Shown here: piece after piece, positions 1 through 10,131 of the stretch | How the letters are laid out: each line of letters opens with the position of its first letter | Numbering within the stretch: position 1 is the first letter of the stretch | From: Sthenelais limicola | Lineage: Eukaryota > Annelida > Polychaeta > Phyllodocida > Sigalionidae | Reading direction: 5' to 3' | Assembly (NCBI GenBank): GCA_942159475.1 | Contig: OW804095.1 | Span: forward strand, 55,766,773-55,830,772 | Length of the DNA: 64,000 nucleotides | Position numbers and translations under genes: made by a program | The notes under the pieces: model-generated | What the model was told of the DNA's origin: nothing | The model's input: only the letters and a program-made list of their open reading frames with translations | Databases searched by the model: none

Positions 1-1198
1 AGTGTTCAGAGAACTACAACATTTTATTCGTCTGTTTGGATATTCATGCTCGCATGGTAAGGTGGAAATAATATAATGTCCAATCAAAATCAGGTAGCTA
101 CTTAATTGATAGATAATAATTTACATGTATGTTAACATGTGGGAACGTGTAACGTGTGTCTATAGATATTAATAATTACAGACATATATATATGGAACAT
201 TGGTATTTAATGAAAAATAAATATCAATAATATATCATGTTCATGTAATATCCTATCATCAAGTATTAATACCAGAGCTATAGCTCTGATGATAATCATA
301 ACGTTTGTACATTGATATAAAAGGTGAGCGTGACAAGTCGAGTTTCTTTCCTACATATAATATACCCTGGGCACCAGCTTTCTCCACTTTCCTTTGTACA
401 ACATCCATTATCCAATACTCTAGATGCAATTTAAAACCATATAAAAACGCACAATCACCTGAGTCAAACCCTCCTTGAATAAATCAAATGATTGAACGGT
501 CCTAATATGATTGAAACTATTGCTGAACTCATCAGAAATTCATGAGATATACAAAAAAACGACTTGGCATGATCTCATGCAATGGAATAATGATCCAAAC
601 ACCCCGAACGTTAACATGACGTCTGCGGCCTCCACAGTTTTCACCCATTATCGCCCAAGAGAGGACGCTAGAAGAGCGCCACCATCGGCGCCGCACGGAA
701 CGCCATCACGCGGCAGCCGAGTGGAAACTTTCATCGCGGATGGAAAGCGACATGTGGAATTAGTTTTAGTCCGACGATCAAGCCAGCCTATTCGAGGCTC
801 ATACAATATGGATGGCTTACTCCCGAGAACTAGCCAAGGTAATAAAGAAATAATTAAAGCACAATGCGGCGCAACTGCGAGCATGTTACGCTCTACGTCG
901 GCTTAGTTCAAGTAGTCAGAGGCCTATGTCTTGTCCAAGCAATTGTGACGAATCCAAGGGCCACTCTTCTTACTATCTCTTGGCTACGAGTCTAGCTCTC
1001 ATGCACGGATCGCAACTTGTGTGTGTATAGGGCCTACATAACATATAATACATAAACTGCAAGAGAAAGTCCGTATTTATATCTTGTTTTGTGACTCATG
1101 TACTGTGTCCAATCAGCAATTCTCAGAATTTGTCATTTTTACAGAACAACAGAAATATACGTGTTTTTAACAACATTTTAAGTTCAGTCTTTGAGCTT
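1..1198. other. Unassigned AT-rich DNA
   Basis: No gene is supported here. There is a 16-bp perfect palindrome, CAGAGCTATAGCTCTG, at 273-288. An open stretch at 511-906 (plus) overlaps an equally open antisense frame, and neither resembles a protein family I know. The patch at 610-900 is richer in GC than its surroundings, which lengthens open frames by chance. Confidence 0.6.
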
Positions 1199-1257
1199 TC
1201 TTTGATTGTTTTATGTAACCATCCCCTTAATGCATGGTTACATAAAACAATCAAAGA
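1199..1257. repeat. Perfect inverted repeat (24-bp arms, 11-nt loop)
   Basis: The left arm at 1199-1222 starts TCTTTGATTG and ends GTAACCAT. It is the exact reverse complement of the right arm at 1234-1257, and the spacer is CCCCTTAATGC. The match stops abruptly at both ends. If transcribed, the hairpin would be fully paired, unlike most animal pre-miRNAs, which carry mismatches. It could be a small foldback element, a template-switch product or a library artefact. Confidence 0.85.
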
Positions 1258-4200
1258 TGTTTTAAATTTCAGTGCAAATGGTTTTAGTGCCATTGATTCG
1301 TCTCTAAAAACATGCAGGTTATTAAAGAGAGGGGATTCATATTTGTGAATGAGGTTCCTCTCTTCTAATAGGCCCAGCGAGAGATCTCTACCAAGGTTAT
1401 CTTAAATTAGTAAAATGTTTTCTAAAGATTATCTACAATCCAAAGCTATATTATTTATTATAGACCTAATCAAAGACCTTATCATAGACCTAAAACTATA
1501 TAATATAGACTTGAATCATTTATCGATAACAACACCTCTTTGAAACATCTTAGAATCACTTAAAGAATTATCCCAAACGAGACGCAATTATCCATAAACG
1601 CACACCAAAACTATTATTATATCGTAACCAAAAGAATCGTTACTTTTCTGAGTTCACGTGTTTTGGTTTGTAACTCAAGAGTCAAACTTAGTATTTAGGA
1701 TCGACCAGATTACCTAATAAGATAGTCGCATGGAAGAGGAAGCGAATAGTTTCAACACTATATCAGGGCACATTATCCTTTTCGCACTATTTAGATTGGG
1801 TAATGTAGGACTCTAGGACAATGTTTCCGAATATTTATCCGAAAATGACCCCAGCAACATCTGACTCTGCCTTCCCCTGATATATTGATGGACTTCTCCG
1901 ACTAAGCAGTTCTATATAGTTCTTGGCTAAGAAGTGGTGAAGATAACCAATCCTTTTCCCCATACCACTACGGTCCGCACACTCCCCTCCATTTCTCACT
2001 TAATTCCTGGAAGAATTAGTCGCTTGCCTTCCCACATTTACACTCATACCCAAATCAATAAGGTGGGTATTAAAATTGATCCGACAAATATCCTGATGCA
2101 GGCGGGCATTATGGAGAATTGTCCCATACATTTGAAAAGCCGCCAATGCTCGTTATATGTAATGTTCCGGATGAGCTATCCATACCCGCAACAAAGTGGT
2201 TCTGATTAATATCTAAAATGTGGCTAAGAGGATGAAGCATTTTGTCTTCACGCGTAAAAATATCTATATAGTCTACTGCGAAGAGGGTGATTGAGGATTT
2301 TGTATTTTCAAAATGAAGTCAGTGATTTCCCTAGGGGCCCCAACCGGTAGGTAAGATTCACTGAAGATTTATCGAACAATCATTTGTCTAATGACAACAA
2401 AACGGGTTAGATAGAGGAAGGCCCGATGTATTTCCTTGCGAAATCAATCAAGAAATTTAATAGCCACAGTTCGTATTTGAAGTTTGAATAATAGGGCGCC
2501 TTAGGAGATCATATTCTGGAACGTATCTGATGATATAATATCATGACGTTGTTCTTAGGAGAGCTCATGCTGAAAAAGTGGGTGACACATTATGTGGGTA
2601 TATGGCTCGCAGATATATATGACAACCCTGTAATCCGCTTAGGCGACTTATTCTAAATAATAACCAGGATAGTCGCGTTCGAAAAGACAACTTATAACGT
2701 ATCCATGATTAGATTGTATAACTCAATCATTCGATATGTAAACCCACATTAAACGCAAAATCAGACATCGACAGTAGGAACGAGATCATGGAGATCAGAT
2801 CTAAGATTCTTGCCCCTCCCCCCGCCTCCCCCAGGTTGACATTATGTATAGTGGTGGACTATAACACATACTAGTTTTCAGTGGAACGAAAAGATGCCAC
2901 AAGAATGCGCCTTGGCGCTACATGTCAAGACCACGTGCACATTACGTGCGACACTTCCGAATGTGCATAAAATGACCACGTGACCTAAGTTTTGTGGTTT
3001 CTAAATCTCCGACAAGGGACTCATTTTCCTGGAGGGAAACATTCGCACATAAACATTTCCGAAGGTCATCATACTACGTGACAGGCCATTTACGAAAAAA
3101 ATAACTTTAGTAAGGTCACCCAGTGCGATCTATTTGTTACACCCTGTACCTACACGTGTTTATCAAACTTACGGACTGGAAACAACATTAAAATGAACTC
3201 ATTGTATCTATTCCAGAGATATAACACGATGAAGTACTAAGAAGAAACCGAGGAATTGATGTTGCAATCAAATTTATCAATAAAAAGACACAGCTGTACA
3301 AATATCAACATGGACTGCGTGCCTCGATGCAATTTGACATTTAGTATCTACTTGAACTTGTGTAAGATAAGTAATATAATTAAAATGTCAAGTGGATAAT
3401 ATATTATAGAGAAAGGAACTGTGGCAGAAAACATCCAATATTAAATTATCACTTTGGATTTCATAGTTTTTCTAATACACACAGTTTTACTGATTCAAGC
3501 AAAAAATACCAAAAGTTAAAATTATATTTATACTTCATGTATTGATAATATGAGACACATATGTCATATACCTACGTCCTACGTGTCTATCGGACTTGTG
3601 AAGGCAAACTCATATATTCTTCTTCTTTACTCCTAGCAAATCATGAAATCACCAACAATTGTCCTATTATGATCTAATGCGTCAGACTGGTGACCGAAAC
3701 AGATGACGATGTGTAGTCATTATAAATAGGTCGATCATTTTCTTATTCAAGACCCAGTGGTTTAGGTACAGAATTGCCAATGAGAGAAAAAAAATGTTGT
3801 GACGAAAGATACTTATTAGTTCAAGGTGCTCATGAAATCAGTAACATGATATGCATGTATCATGACTTTAGCATATTTAATATAGTCCCAACCCTTGTCT
3901 TTGAAATGGGGACGGGGTAGCATAAACTGGTAATAACGAAGTCGCGTGGAGAAAACAATTGCTCGCAAAACCAAACCATAGTGGATTGATACATATGATT
4001 TAACGTTGGGATGGGAGTGCGTGCATGTGTGTGTGTGCATGGGGAGGGGGTTGGGTTGCTTTAAAAGTTCCTCATATCGACATCAACACGTTACAAAAAG
4101 CTCAGCATGCCACGAGCAGAGAAATCGTGATCCTCTACAATAAAATACCAACACTTAGGTCATATTCCCTCACGTCAAAGAGTATTTAATGGCGGGAGCG

Positions 4201-4555
4201 ACTCATGGATTATATAGAAGTCCGAGCCTTTTAGCACACGCAAGGTGCGAGCTAGCGGTGAAGTAGTGGATTACAATACCCAGGGGAACAGTGGAGGAAA
4301 ACGGGTGGAGATTAGGGACAAGAACGAAAAGAAAGGTACATGAGGGGAGGGAAGAGATAGAGCTGACGCGATCGTGGAGGATAAAAGGAAGATATAGACA
4401 CGCATTGCAGGAGGGGCTCAGGAAGAGAAGCCCGATCCTTGCTGCGTCGTCTATATAATGTCAATTTTACTGTGGAGAAAGTATAAAGAGACTTAACTAC
4501 AGATCATCCAATGATATGTAATAATATGCCCGCTAAATATCTGGCGTTTATCATA
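1258..4555. other. Unassigned AT-rich DNA
   Basis: No gene or repeat family is recognised. A C-rich tract lies at about 2813-2833. The sequence GACCACGTG occurs twice about 46 bp apart (E-box CACGTG at 2932-2937 and 2977-2982). A short TG run lies at about 4028-4038. Open frames are short and unremarkable. Confidence 0.55.
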
Positions 4556-4815
4556 TGTGATGTGTAACAGAAATAGAGTCCAAACTCGCAAAAAATGGAT
4601 TTTCAGGTCTCATCATATTTGAAATGATGAAATCAAGCGGATTCCAATGATAGTAAACAGTAGGCAATCTAATTTATTTAATAAGTACTAATAAGTTAGC
4701 GATATTTCCTGATGGTCACTCACAATCATAAATAGTTAAATATACTCATTAGGATAACCTTATATATATGCATGTATACATGCATTCAAATACAGTCTTG
4801 CATACATAACATTCA
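4556..4815 (+). mobile_element. MITE family 1, copy A (left end plus interior, right end missing)
   Basis: The left terminus TGTGATGTGTAACAG is preceded by TA and followed by a degenerate GAGTC...CTCGCAAAAAATGGAT block. The same order occurs in copies B and C. The interior shares the ATTCCAATGATAGTAAACAG motif and the AGTTAAATATACTCATTAGG stretch with copies B (17313-17720) and C (18925-19610). No right inverted repeat follows before about 5.4 kb, so the copy is truncated or badly decayed. A TA target and a roughly 40-bp TIR suggest a Tc1/mariner-type nonautonomous element (inference). An 18-bp palindrome, ATGCATGTATACATGCAT, lies at 4768-4785. The right limit given is approximate. Confidence 0.6.
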
Positions 4816-5657
4816 TTCAAATACATGTAAGATTATTCTGACGGTTGGGCCTGCTGCATGTAGATGGGCGCGGTTAAATTGGAGCAGTAGGTCCCTCAGC
4901 GCAGAGGTCCAAATTGCCCTTTAATGGTCTTGACAAAACGGAGGACTGCATTTAAAACAGTCCGGTCGTACTGGCGATTGACAAAACATTAGTTGTGGCT
5001 TTTTCTTCTCGATTGCTGCTAATACCTGATAAGTTAATTTGTGGCAGGGGAAAACCCGGCACTAATCACTCTTCATTATCATAAGGGGCCTGCTAGTGAT
5101 GAGCCTCTTCAAAGCATGGTGGGCAACTCTTTCACATCTTGAAGTTACCTACTTGAGTTACTCAGGGGTTTGTGAAATGGCGAAATTGATGAACAAATAA
5201 ATACTACCCCCTCCTCCATCTCCATATGAGCACTATATCATTCTCGATCCGTTGTAATTAAACAGATTTTCTACCTTAAAAGCCGAGTTTAAATTGTCAT
5301 CCATCATAATATAGAGTCATGTTTTTCTCTTGTCTGTGATTGATGTTTTGGAATCCATTCCACGGTATGTGAATGTTGAACATATAACAAACTAAAAGAA
5401 GCATTTGACATAATATATTCATGCGTCCCTTCGTCTGAGAATACACTAAGTGGTACATGTGTTGGAGAATGGTCTGTTGTGGGAATTATTGTTTATAGTT
5501 CCAAGTGCTCGGAACACACTTCTTCCTTTTGTTCTCAAGCTTTGTATTTCTTATACACGATCATTGCAATTGTGTTAGACTTGACCATACATTTTGGCAC
5601 TATCTGGACTAATGAATGGTAATTTCCTACCATTCAACCTCAGGAGTATTTCATTGG
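4816..5657. other. Unassigned DNA
   Basis: Nothing is recognised. A somewhat GC-richer patch at about 4850-4990 has no convincing reading frame. Confidence 0.5.
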
Positions 5658-5950
5658 TATACATAGTATTCACATGACGTCCCACGGGCCTGTGGCTGAA
5701 CCCACTGGCAGCCATTTTGTGTGTCTCCGCAGAGAGCGGCAGGCCTTTCCTTTCCGTTCCGTTTGGTAAAACTTGGCGAATAAACTTATTTTCCCATCAT
5801 ACCAAAATAAAGAATAACTATCTAACCTATAAACATACTTCATATTAGCTTCGCTAATACTCGTGGAGGTGAAAACGGACAGAAAACGGCATTTTGGAGT
5901 CTTAACACCGAAAATGGCGAGCGCCATGACGTCAGTGAATACTATGTATA
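5658..5950. mobile_element. MITE family 2 (293 bp, TIR TATACATAGTATTCAC)
   Basis: The left end TATACATAGTATTCAC (5658-5673) is followed by ATGACGT. The right end, read as its reverse complement, is TATACATAGTATTCAC followed by TGACGTCATGG. The termini therefore match over 16 bp, then match again after a one-base shift. Both outer ends carry TATA, so the target site could be TA or TATA. The interior has AAAATGGCGAGCGCCATGACGTCA-type sequence near the right end, including a perfect CRE palindrome TGACGTCA (5927-5934). An 85-codon antisense open frame inside it does not look like a transposase. It is most likely a nonautonomous DNA transposon; superfamily uncertain. Confidence 0.8.
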
Positions 5951-7632
5951 GGTTAAGCCTTCGTAGTAATATTTGTTTATTTTTCTGATTTTTTCCCCTG
6001 AGAATTCATGAGGATATACTGGAGTCATAACACCTGGTCTCGTCCTGTAACCCGATTTTCTCCCACTTCCTCAATATCTCCCCCACTCCCACCCTCCACA
6101 CACAGACTCCAACGAGTACCTCTATGTGGGAGACGGCTGATCAATATTTACTCGCCCCTGTACTCCTCTGATCCATACCTCCCTCCCCGGAGGAGGTGTG
6201 AAGGGAGATCACATGCCTAGGAGCAGATTTCCTCCAGTGAATCAATCCCTACAAATGACCCATCATAGCTTGTCAATAGCGTCACAACTGTGACTCACAC
6301 GCCCTCTAATTCTAAGACAAATTTCCAGCCTGGGGCTAGTGATAAAAATGATATAGCACTGAAGATGGCGAAATTCCCGCGCCCTACACGAGGCCAGTAA
6401 GTCAGACCTTGGCACAGCATAGTGGGATGCATTAGTATCCTAGCGGAACGATGTGTAAATGTTTATATTTCTCCCATGGTGTCTACTATGACTTCCATAT
6501 TTTAGCCGAGAAAATGGCATTGCGTCAAGGTTAGAAGGAAGATATGCATGCGATAGGAAGGAGTCAACAATCTACTGGTACGTACGTCTGGTCATTCTAT
6601 CGTTTTATCTGTCCATTTTAACGTTGCCAAGCTAAAGCAGTATACAGCTTATCACTCTTTTCATACCAAATATGATGTAGATCGTACTGTAGCGTTATTA
6701 GTCGGTATCATTAATTCGATACGACAGTCAGAATCCGATGGGATATATCGCAGAATATCTCCTGTTTATTTGCTTTACAATCCACTGGGTGGGAAAAGCT
6801 CTCACATCCCAGACATCATTCCTTCTGATATGTTTGACAGCAATGGCCGGGGGCAGTAAAGGTGACGTGTGTGCACATTGCTCCCCCTCTATATAATCAT
6901 AGAAGTCGAGCAGAAAAGTCAGCCTCAGGTTAAGACAGACATCGAAAGGTTTGGACGACACGCAGTATCCATTTTGCAAAACAATCAGAAATGATAATGT
7001 TTTCAAGCAATTAATGATGGTGAAATTCCACTTGGTATTATTCAACGCATGTCCCGACACAATATATTTTTACTGTAAGTGTTACATATTGACAATCACT
7101 GCGGAGAAATATCATATAGAAGAAAGTGCGCGCTAAAGGGAAGGGGAAAAGTGTCCAGCAGCAAGGAAATATTATCAGAGACTTTAGCCTGAGGTCTATT
7201 GAGCTTTTTATGATTCATTCACATTGCAGCCTCCCATGTAGGTTCTTAGAATTTCTTTCTAGAATGATAAAAACTCATGTTCATGGGCGGCTGACAACCA
7301 TCAATTGATTGTTATCATTAAGGAAGGCCCATTAAGGACTTAGAGAGAGTTTTATTGCCTTATGATCCTCTTTCATCCATCATTTTAAACAAGGCTAATA
7401 GGCGTGATCGGAAAGATGCAACCTCGGCTACCGAACATTAAGTGTGAATAGGGGACTCACATCTATAACAATGCTTAAACAACATAAAGGTCATAACATT
7501 TAATGCGTTATGTGATGACTCTTTTATTACAATAGGTAACTAGTTCAAATGCTTGAGGCCTTTTGAATAATGAGGTGAATTACCCACTGTTTTCTGGCTA
7601 CCGAAATTGCCTGGCGCCAAACAAGGTTTTAT
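5951..7632. other. Unassigned DNA
   Basis: No gene is supported. Several 60-110 codon open frames on both strands overlap one another (for example 6728-7060 minus against 6951-7136 plus) and show no family motif. Confidence 0.5.
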
Positions 7633-7912
7633 TATGGAAAGCGGGACCCATACATATCAATTTTTCGGCCGAAAAAAAAATTCGCCCATACTTTACTATA
7701 GCGAAAAAAATATTTCGGCTAATATTTTCGGGCAGAAAAAATTCGGCCGACAAAAGTAACCGAAATTAATTTACATTTTTCAGCCGAAAAAAAGTTTTGG
7801 CGGGGCTTGGTAAAAAAATTTCGGACGAAATTTTTTTTTTCCGGACACGATAATTTTTTCGGCGGCCGATTAATTTTTTTCGGCGGCGTTAATTTTTCGC
7901 CAGAAATATATT
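7633..7912 (+). mobile_element. TTCGGCCGAA palindrome-cluster element, copy 1
   Basis: The element opens with a 28-nt header starting TATGGAAAGCGGGACCCATA (7633-7660). The header recurs as an exact reverse complement at 10083-10110. After it come repeated self-complementary cores such as TTTTTCGGCCGAAAAA, TTCGGCCGA and TTCGGCGGCCGA, separated by long A and T runs, to about 7912. The cores resemble those of copy 2, but order and spacing differ, so the copies have diverged or turned over internally. It has no coding capacity: the open frames across it are A/T-run and palindrome translations. The right limit is approximate. Confidence 0.7.
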
Positions 7913-7952
7913 TATTTGATATATTTAGTTTTGAAACAGAGGGGAGAGACAG

Positions 7953-7957
<5 letters not shown>

Positions 7958-8024
<67 letters not shown>
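7958..8024. repeat. (AG)n microsatellite
   Basis: Nearly perfect AG dinucleotide run from 7958, interrupted once by GG at about 8009-8010, continuing to about 8024. It gives rise to spurious Arg-Glu and Ser-Leu repeat open frames on the two strands. Confidence 0.95.
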
Positions 8025-8189
8025 GGAAGGGTACATATAATGTCTAAAAGTATGTCGAATACATATGCTCATTACTCAAAAACCATTTAAGCCTTTAACA
8101 CTATTTAAATTGTATTAAATACCCCAACATGTTTATTCGACTTTCCTAATCTCTTATGATTATTGGGCAATTATTTGTACCTCTATTTG

Positions 8190-8254
8190 CAATCGTTGGT
8201 AAAGTAGCCAAATATACTCTATAGGATGAGCTCATTTTCCTGTAACACATCACA
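8190..8254 (+). mobile_element. MITE family 1, copy D (right end)
   Basis: This has the right terminus CTCATTTTCCTGTAACACAT then CACA, ending at 8254 and followed by TA. It matches the right end of copy C apart from one base in the aligned core. The preceding GTAGCCAAATATACTCTATAGGATGAG corresponds to the interior block of copies B and E, joined directly to the terminus, so an internal deletion is likely. No left end is recognised upstream. Confidence 0.6.
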
Positions 8255-8700
8255 TATGATTTTATCTTAATATATTTTTAATATATCTATACACGCACAA
8301 GTATACATATATACGTGTATATACATGTCAAGAGGAAGACAGTGACAGCCATGGGTGTTGTCTATGCCCTCAAGCGTCAAGGTCCTACCCAGTACTGTTA
8401 AGGGACCCCACATTTTCACAAGAGTCTTTGTCCTTATTCCCATTGAAACTCCCCAGAAATCACTATTTATATGCAGTATATCAATAATTCGGATCAAAGA
8501 TGATGATAAAAATACACAAAGATGATGGAGTGATGATACAGAAGAACAGATGTTGATGGAGAGAGAAGATGATGAGAATCGCCTACCACCCACCCACTCA
8601 CTCCCATATAGTAGTATAGGGAGCAGGGGGTAGCGGCCAGGGGCATTGACCAACATGGAGAGAGACACAGAGACAGAGACAGACAGAAACAGAGACTTGT
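8255..8700. other. Unassigned DNA
   Basis: No gene is recognised. ATAT/TATACA-rich sequence lies at 8262-8330 and a (GA/CAGA)-rich tract at 8657-8696. The 133- and 90-codon minus-strand frames here overlap each other in different registers and follow simple sequence, so they are not credible genes. Confidence 0.5.
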
Positions 8701-9140
8701 TATGTATATATGTGTATATGTATATATGTGTATATGTATACCATATGTTTTGTATACTGTATACATGTATGTATACTATATGTTAAGTATATGGTATGTG
8801 GTATGTATATAGTATGCAGTATGTATAAGCCATTAATGTATGTATGGTATGTATATATGGTATGTATATGGTATGTATATATATGGTATGTAAATATGGT
8901 ATGTATATGGTATGTATATATGGTATGTATAAATGGTATATGGTATGTATCTGGTATGTATATATGGTGTGTATATATATGGTATGTATGTATATATGGT
9001 ATATGGTATGTATGTGGTATGTATATAGTATGCAGTATGTATAAGCCATTAATGTATTATGGTATGTATATATGGTATGTATAAATGGTATGTATATATG
9101 GTATGTATATATGGTATGTATAAATGGTATGTATACTACA
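8701..9140. repeat. TATGTATATATGG-type minisatellite with a higher-order duplication
   Basis: An irregular tandem array of GGTATGTATATAT-like units. Inside it a 46-nt segment containing AGTATGCAGTATGTATAAGC occurs identically at 8795-8840 and 9011-9056, 216 bp apart. Part of the array was therefore duplicated as a block. Several open frames of 66-149 codons (Tyr/Met/Val/Cys or Tyr/Ile/His/Thr rich) are translations of the repeat. Confidence 0.9.
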
Positions 9141-9411
9141 TACAGTGCATGGTATTGATTTTGGTAGGTATACAATATGGCATGTACTTTGGTTGTGGAT
9201 TCGTATGGTACTGCCAGGCTAAATAAAGTCACCGAAATGTATTTCTTGGACCTTCTCTTCTCTGTTCAGTGTTTGGCCGGCCATTTTTCCTAGGTTTTTC
9301 GCCTATGTATGTACCTACACATGCACATATGTATGGATTATATGTATGTGGCAATGTTGGATGCAGCAAAAGGGATGATTTATTAGCATTACATTAATAG
9401 ATAAATATATT

Positions 9412-9610
9412 GGTTGAGAGAGATAGAGGGATGGAGAGGGAGAAAGGCAGAGAGGGAGGGGAGAGAGAGAGAAGAGAGGAGAGATAGAGGGGGTAGATGA
9501 GAGGATAGATTTGCAATATAAGAGACATAGAGGAAAGAGACAGAGAGGGGAGACAGAGAGGGAGAGAGAGCGGAGACAAGGAGGAGAGGGAGAACAGAGA
9601 GGGAGAACGA
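9412..9610. repeat. Purine-rich (GAGAG/GGGAGA) tract
   Basis: About 200 bp in which the plus strand is almost all purine (GAGAGAGAT, GGGAGAAAGG, AGAGAGGAGAG and so on). Such polypurine tracts can form triplex (H-) DNA. The overlapping minus-strand frames rich in Ser, Leu and Pro are its translations. Confidence 0.85.
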
Positions 9611-9914
9611 AATCCTGTCCCATTTCTGTCCAAAATGGTGATTGACAATCATTATAATAACTGACCATAAGAGTGTGTTATATGACTGTATCAAATATTT
9701 AGTGTGAATATAGTATTTGCTCTTGACATGCATGTTAATACGAAACCAGTTCCAGTTTGTTATTGTTAATTAAATTTAACCAAAAACAATTCTTCTAATA
9801 CTTTCTTAATTCCAATTACCTACTATTAATCCTGCTGGATCAGATTTCATATCTAATGCTCTTGTACGAATTATGTACCAAATCTGTACCAGATCATGTA
9901 TTAAATATATATCT

Positions 9915-9950
9915 CTATGCTTCTCATCCTATGGAGTACATTTAACAAGA
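9915..9950 (-). mobile_element. Fragment of MITE family 1 interior (F)
   Basis: CTCATCCTATGGAGTACATT matches the interior of copy E (18171-18200) at 19 of 20 positions, and copies B and D in reverse complement. It directly abuts the palindrome-cluster element that starts at 9951, as if that element had inserted into a family 1 copy. Confidence 0.5.
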
Positions 9951-10110
9951 AATAATTTCGGCGACCGAAAAATAATTTCGGCGGCCGAAAAAAATGTTTT
10001 TCGGTCGAAAAAAAAAGTTTTTCGGCCGCAAAACATTTTTTTTCGGCCGCCGAAATTATTTTTTCGGGATTCGGCCGAACTTTTGATATGTATGGGTCCC
10101 GCTTTCCATA
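9951..10110 (-). mobile_element. TTCGGCCGAA palindrome-cluster element, copy 2 (inverted)
   Basis: The minus strand carries the 28-nt header starting TATGGAAAGCGGGACCCATA at 10110-10083. It is followed by six cores of the kind TTCGGCCGAA, TTCGGCGGCCGAAA and TTTCGGTCGAAA, spaced about 20 bp apart by A/T runs, down to 9951. Copy 1 lies 2.2 kb away in the opposite orientation, so the pair forms a large interrupted inverted repeat. There is no coding capacity. I do not recognise a published family. Confidence 0.75.
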
Positions 10111-10112
10111 TT

Positions 10113-10131
10113 CCCCCCCCCCCCCCCCCCC
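10113..10131. repeat. Poly-C run (19 nt)
   Basis: Nineteen consecutive C residues immediately outside the header of copy 2. The minus strand is a G19 run, which could form a quadruplex. Its length is likely unreliable in the assembly. Confidence 0.9.

Noticed and set aside
2932..2982. Two GACCACGTG E-box sites 46 bp apart
   Set aside because: Two six-base matches are expected by chance, and no gene lies nearby to regulate.
7719..8072. 117-codon minus and 77-codon plus frames
   Set aside because: They are translations of (AG)n and the A/T-run palindrome element, not genes.
8710..9232. Tyr/Met/Val- and Tyr/Ile/His-rich frames of 66-149 codons
   Set aside because: They are translations of the TATGG minisatellite in several registers on both strands.
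9315..9733. Ser/Leu/Pro-rich minus frames up to 117 codons
   Set aside because: They arise from the polypurine tract; all three minus frames are open at once.
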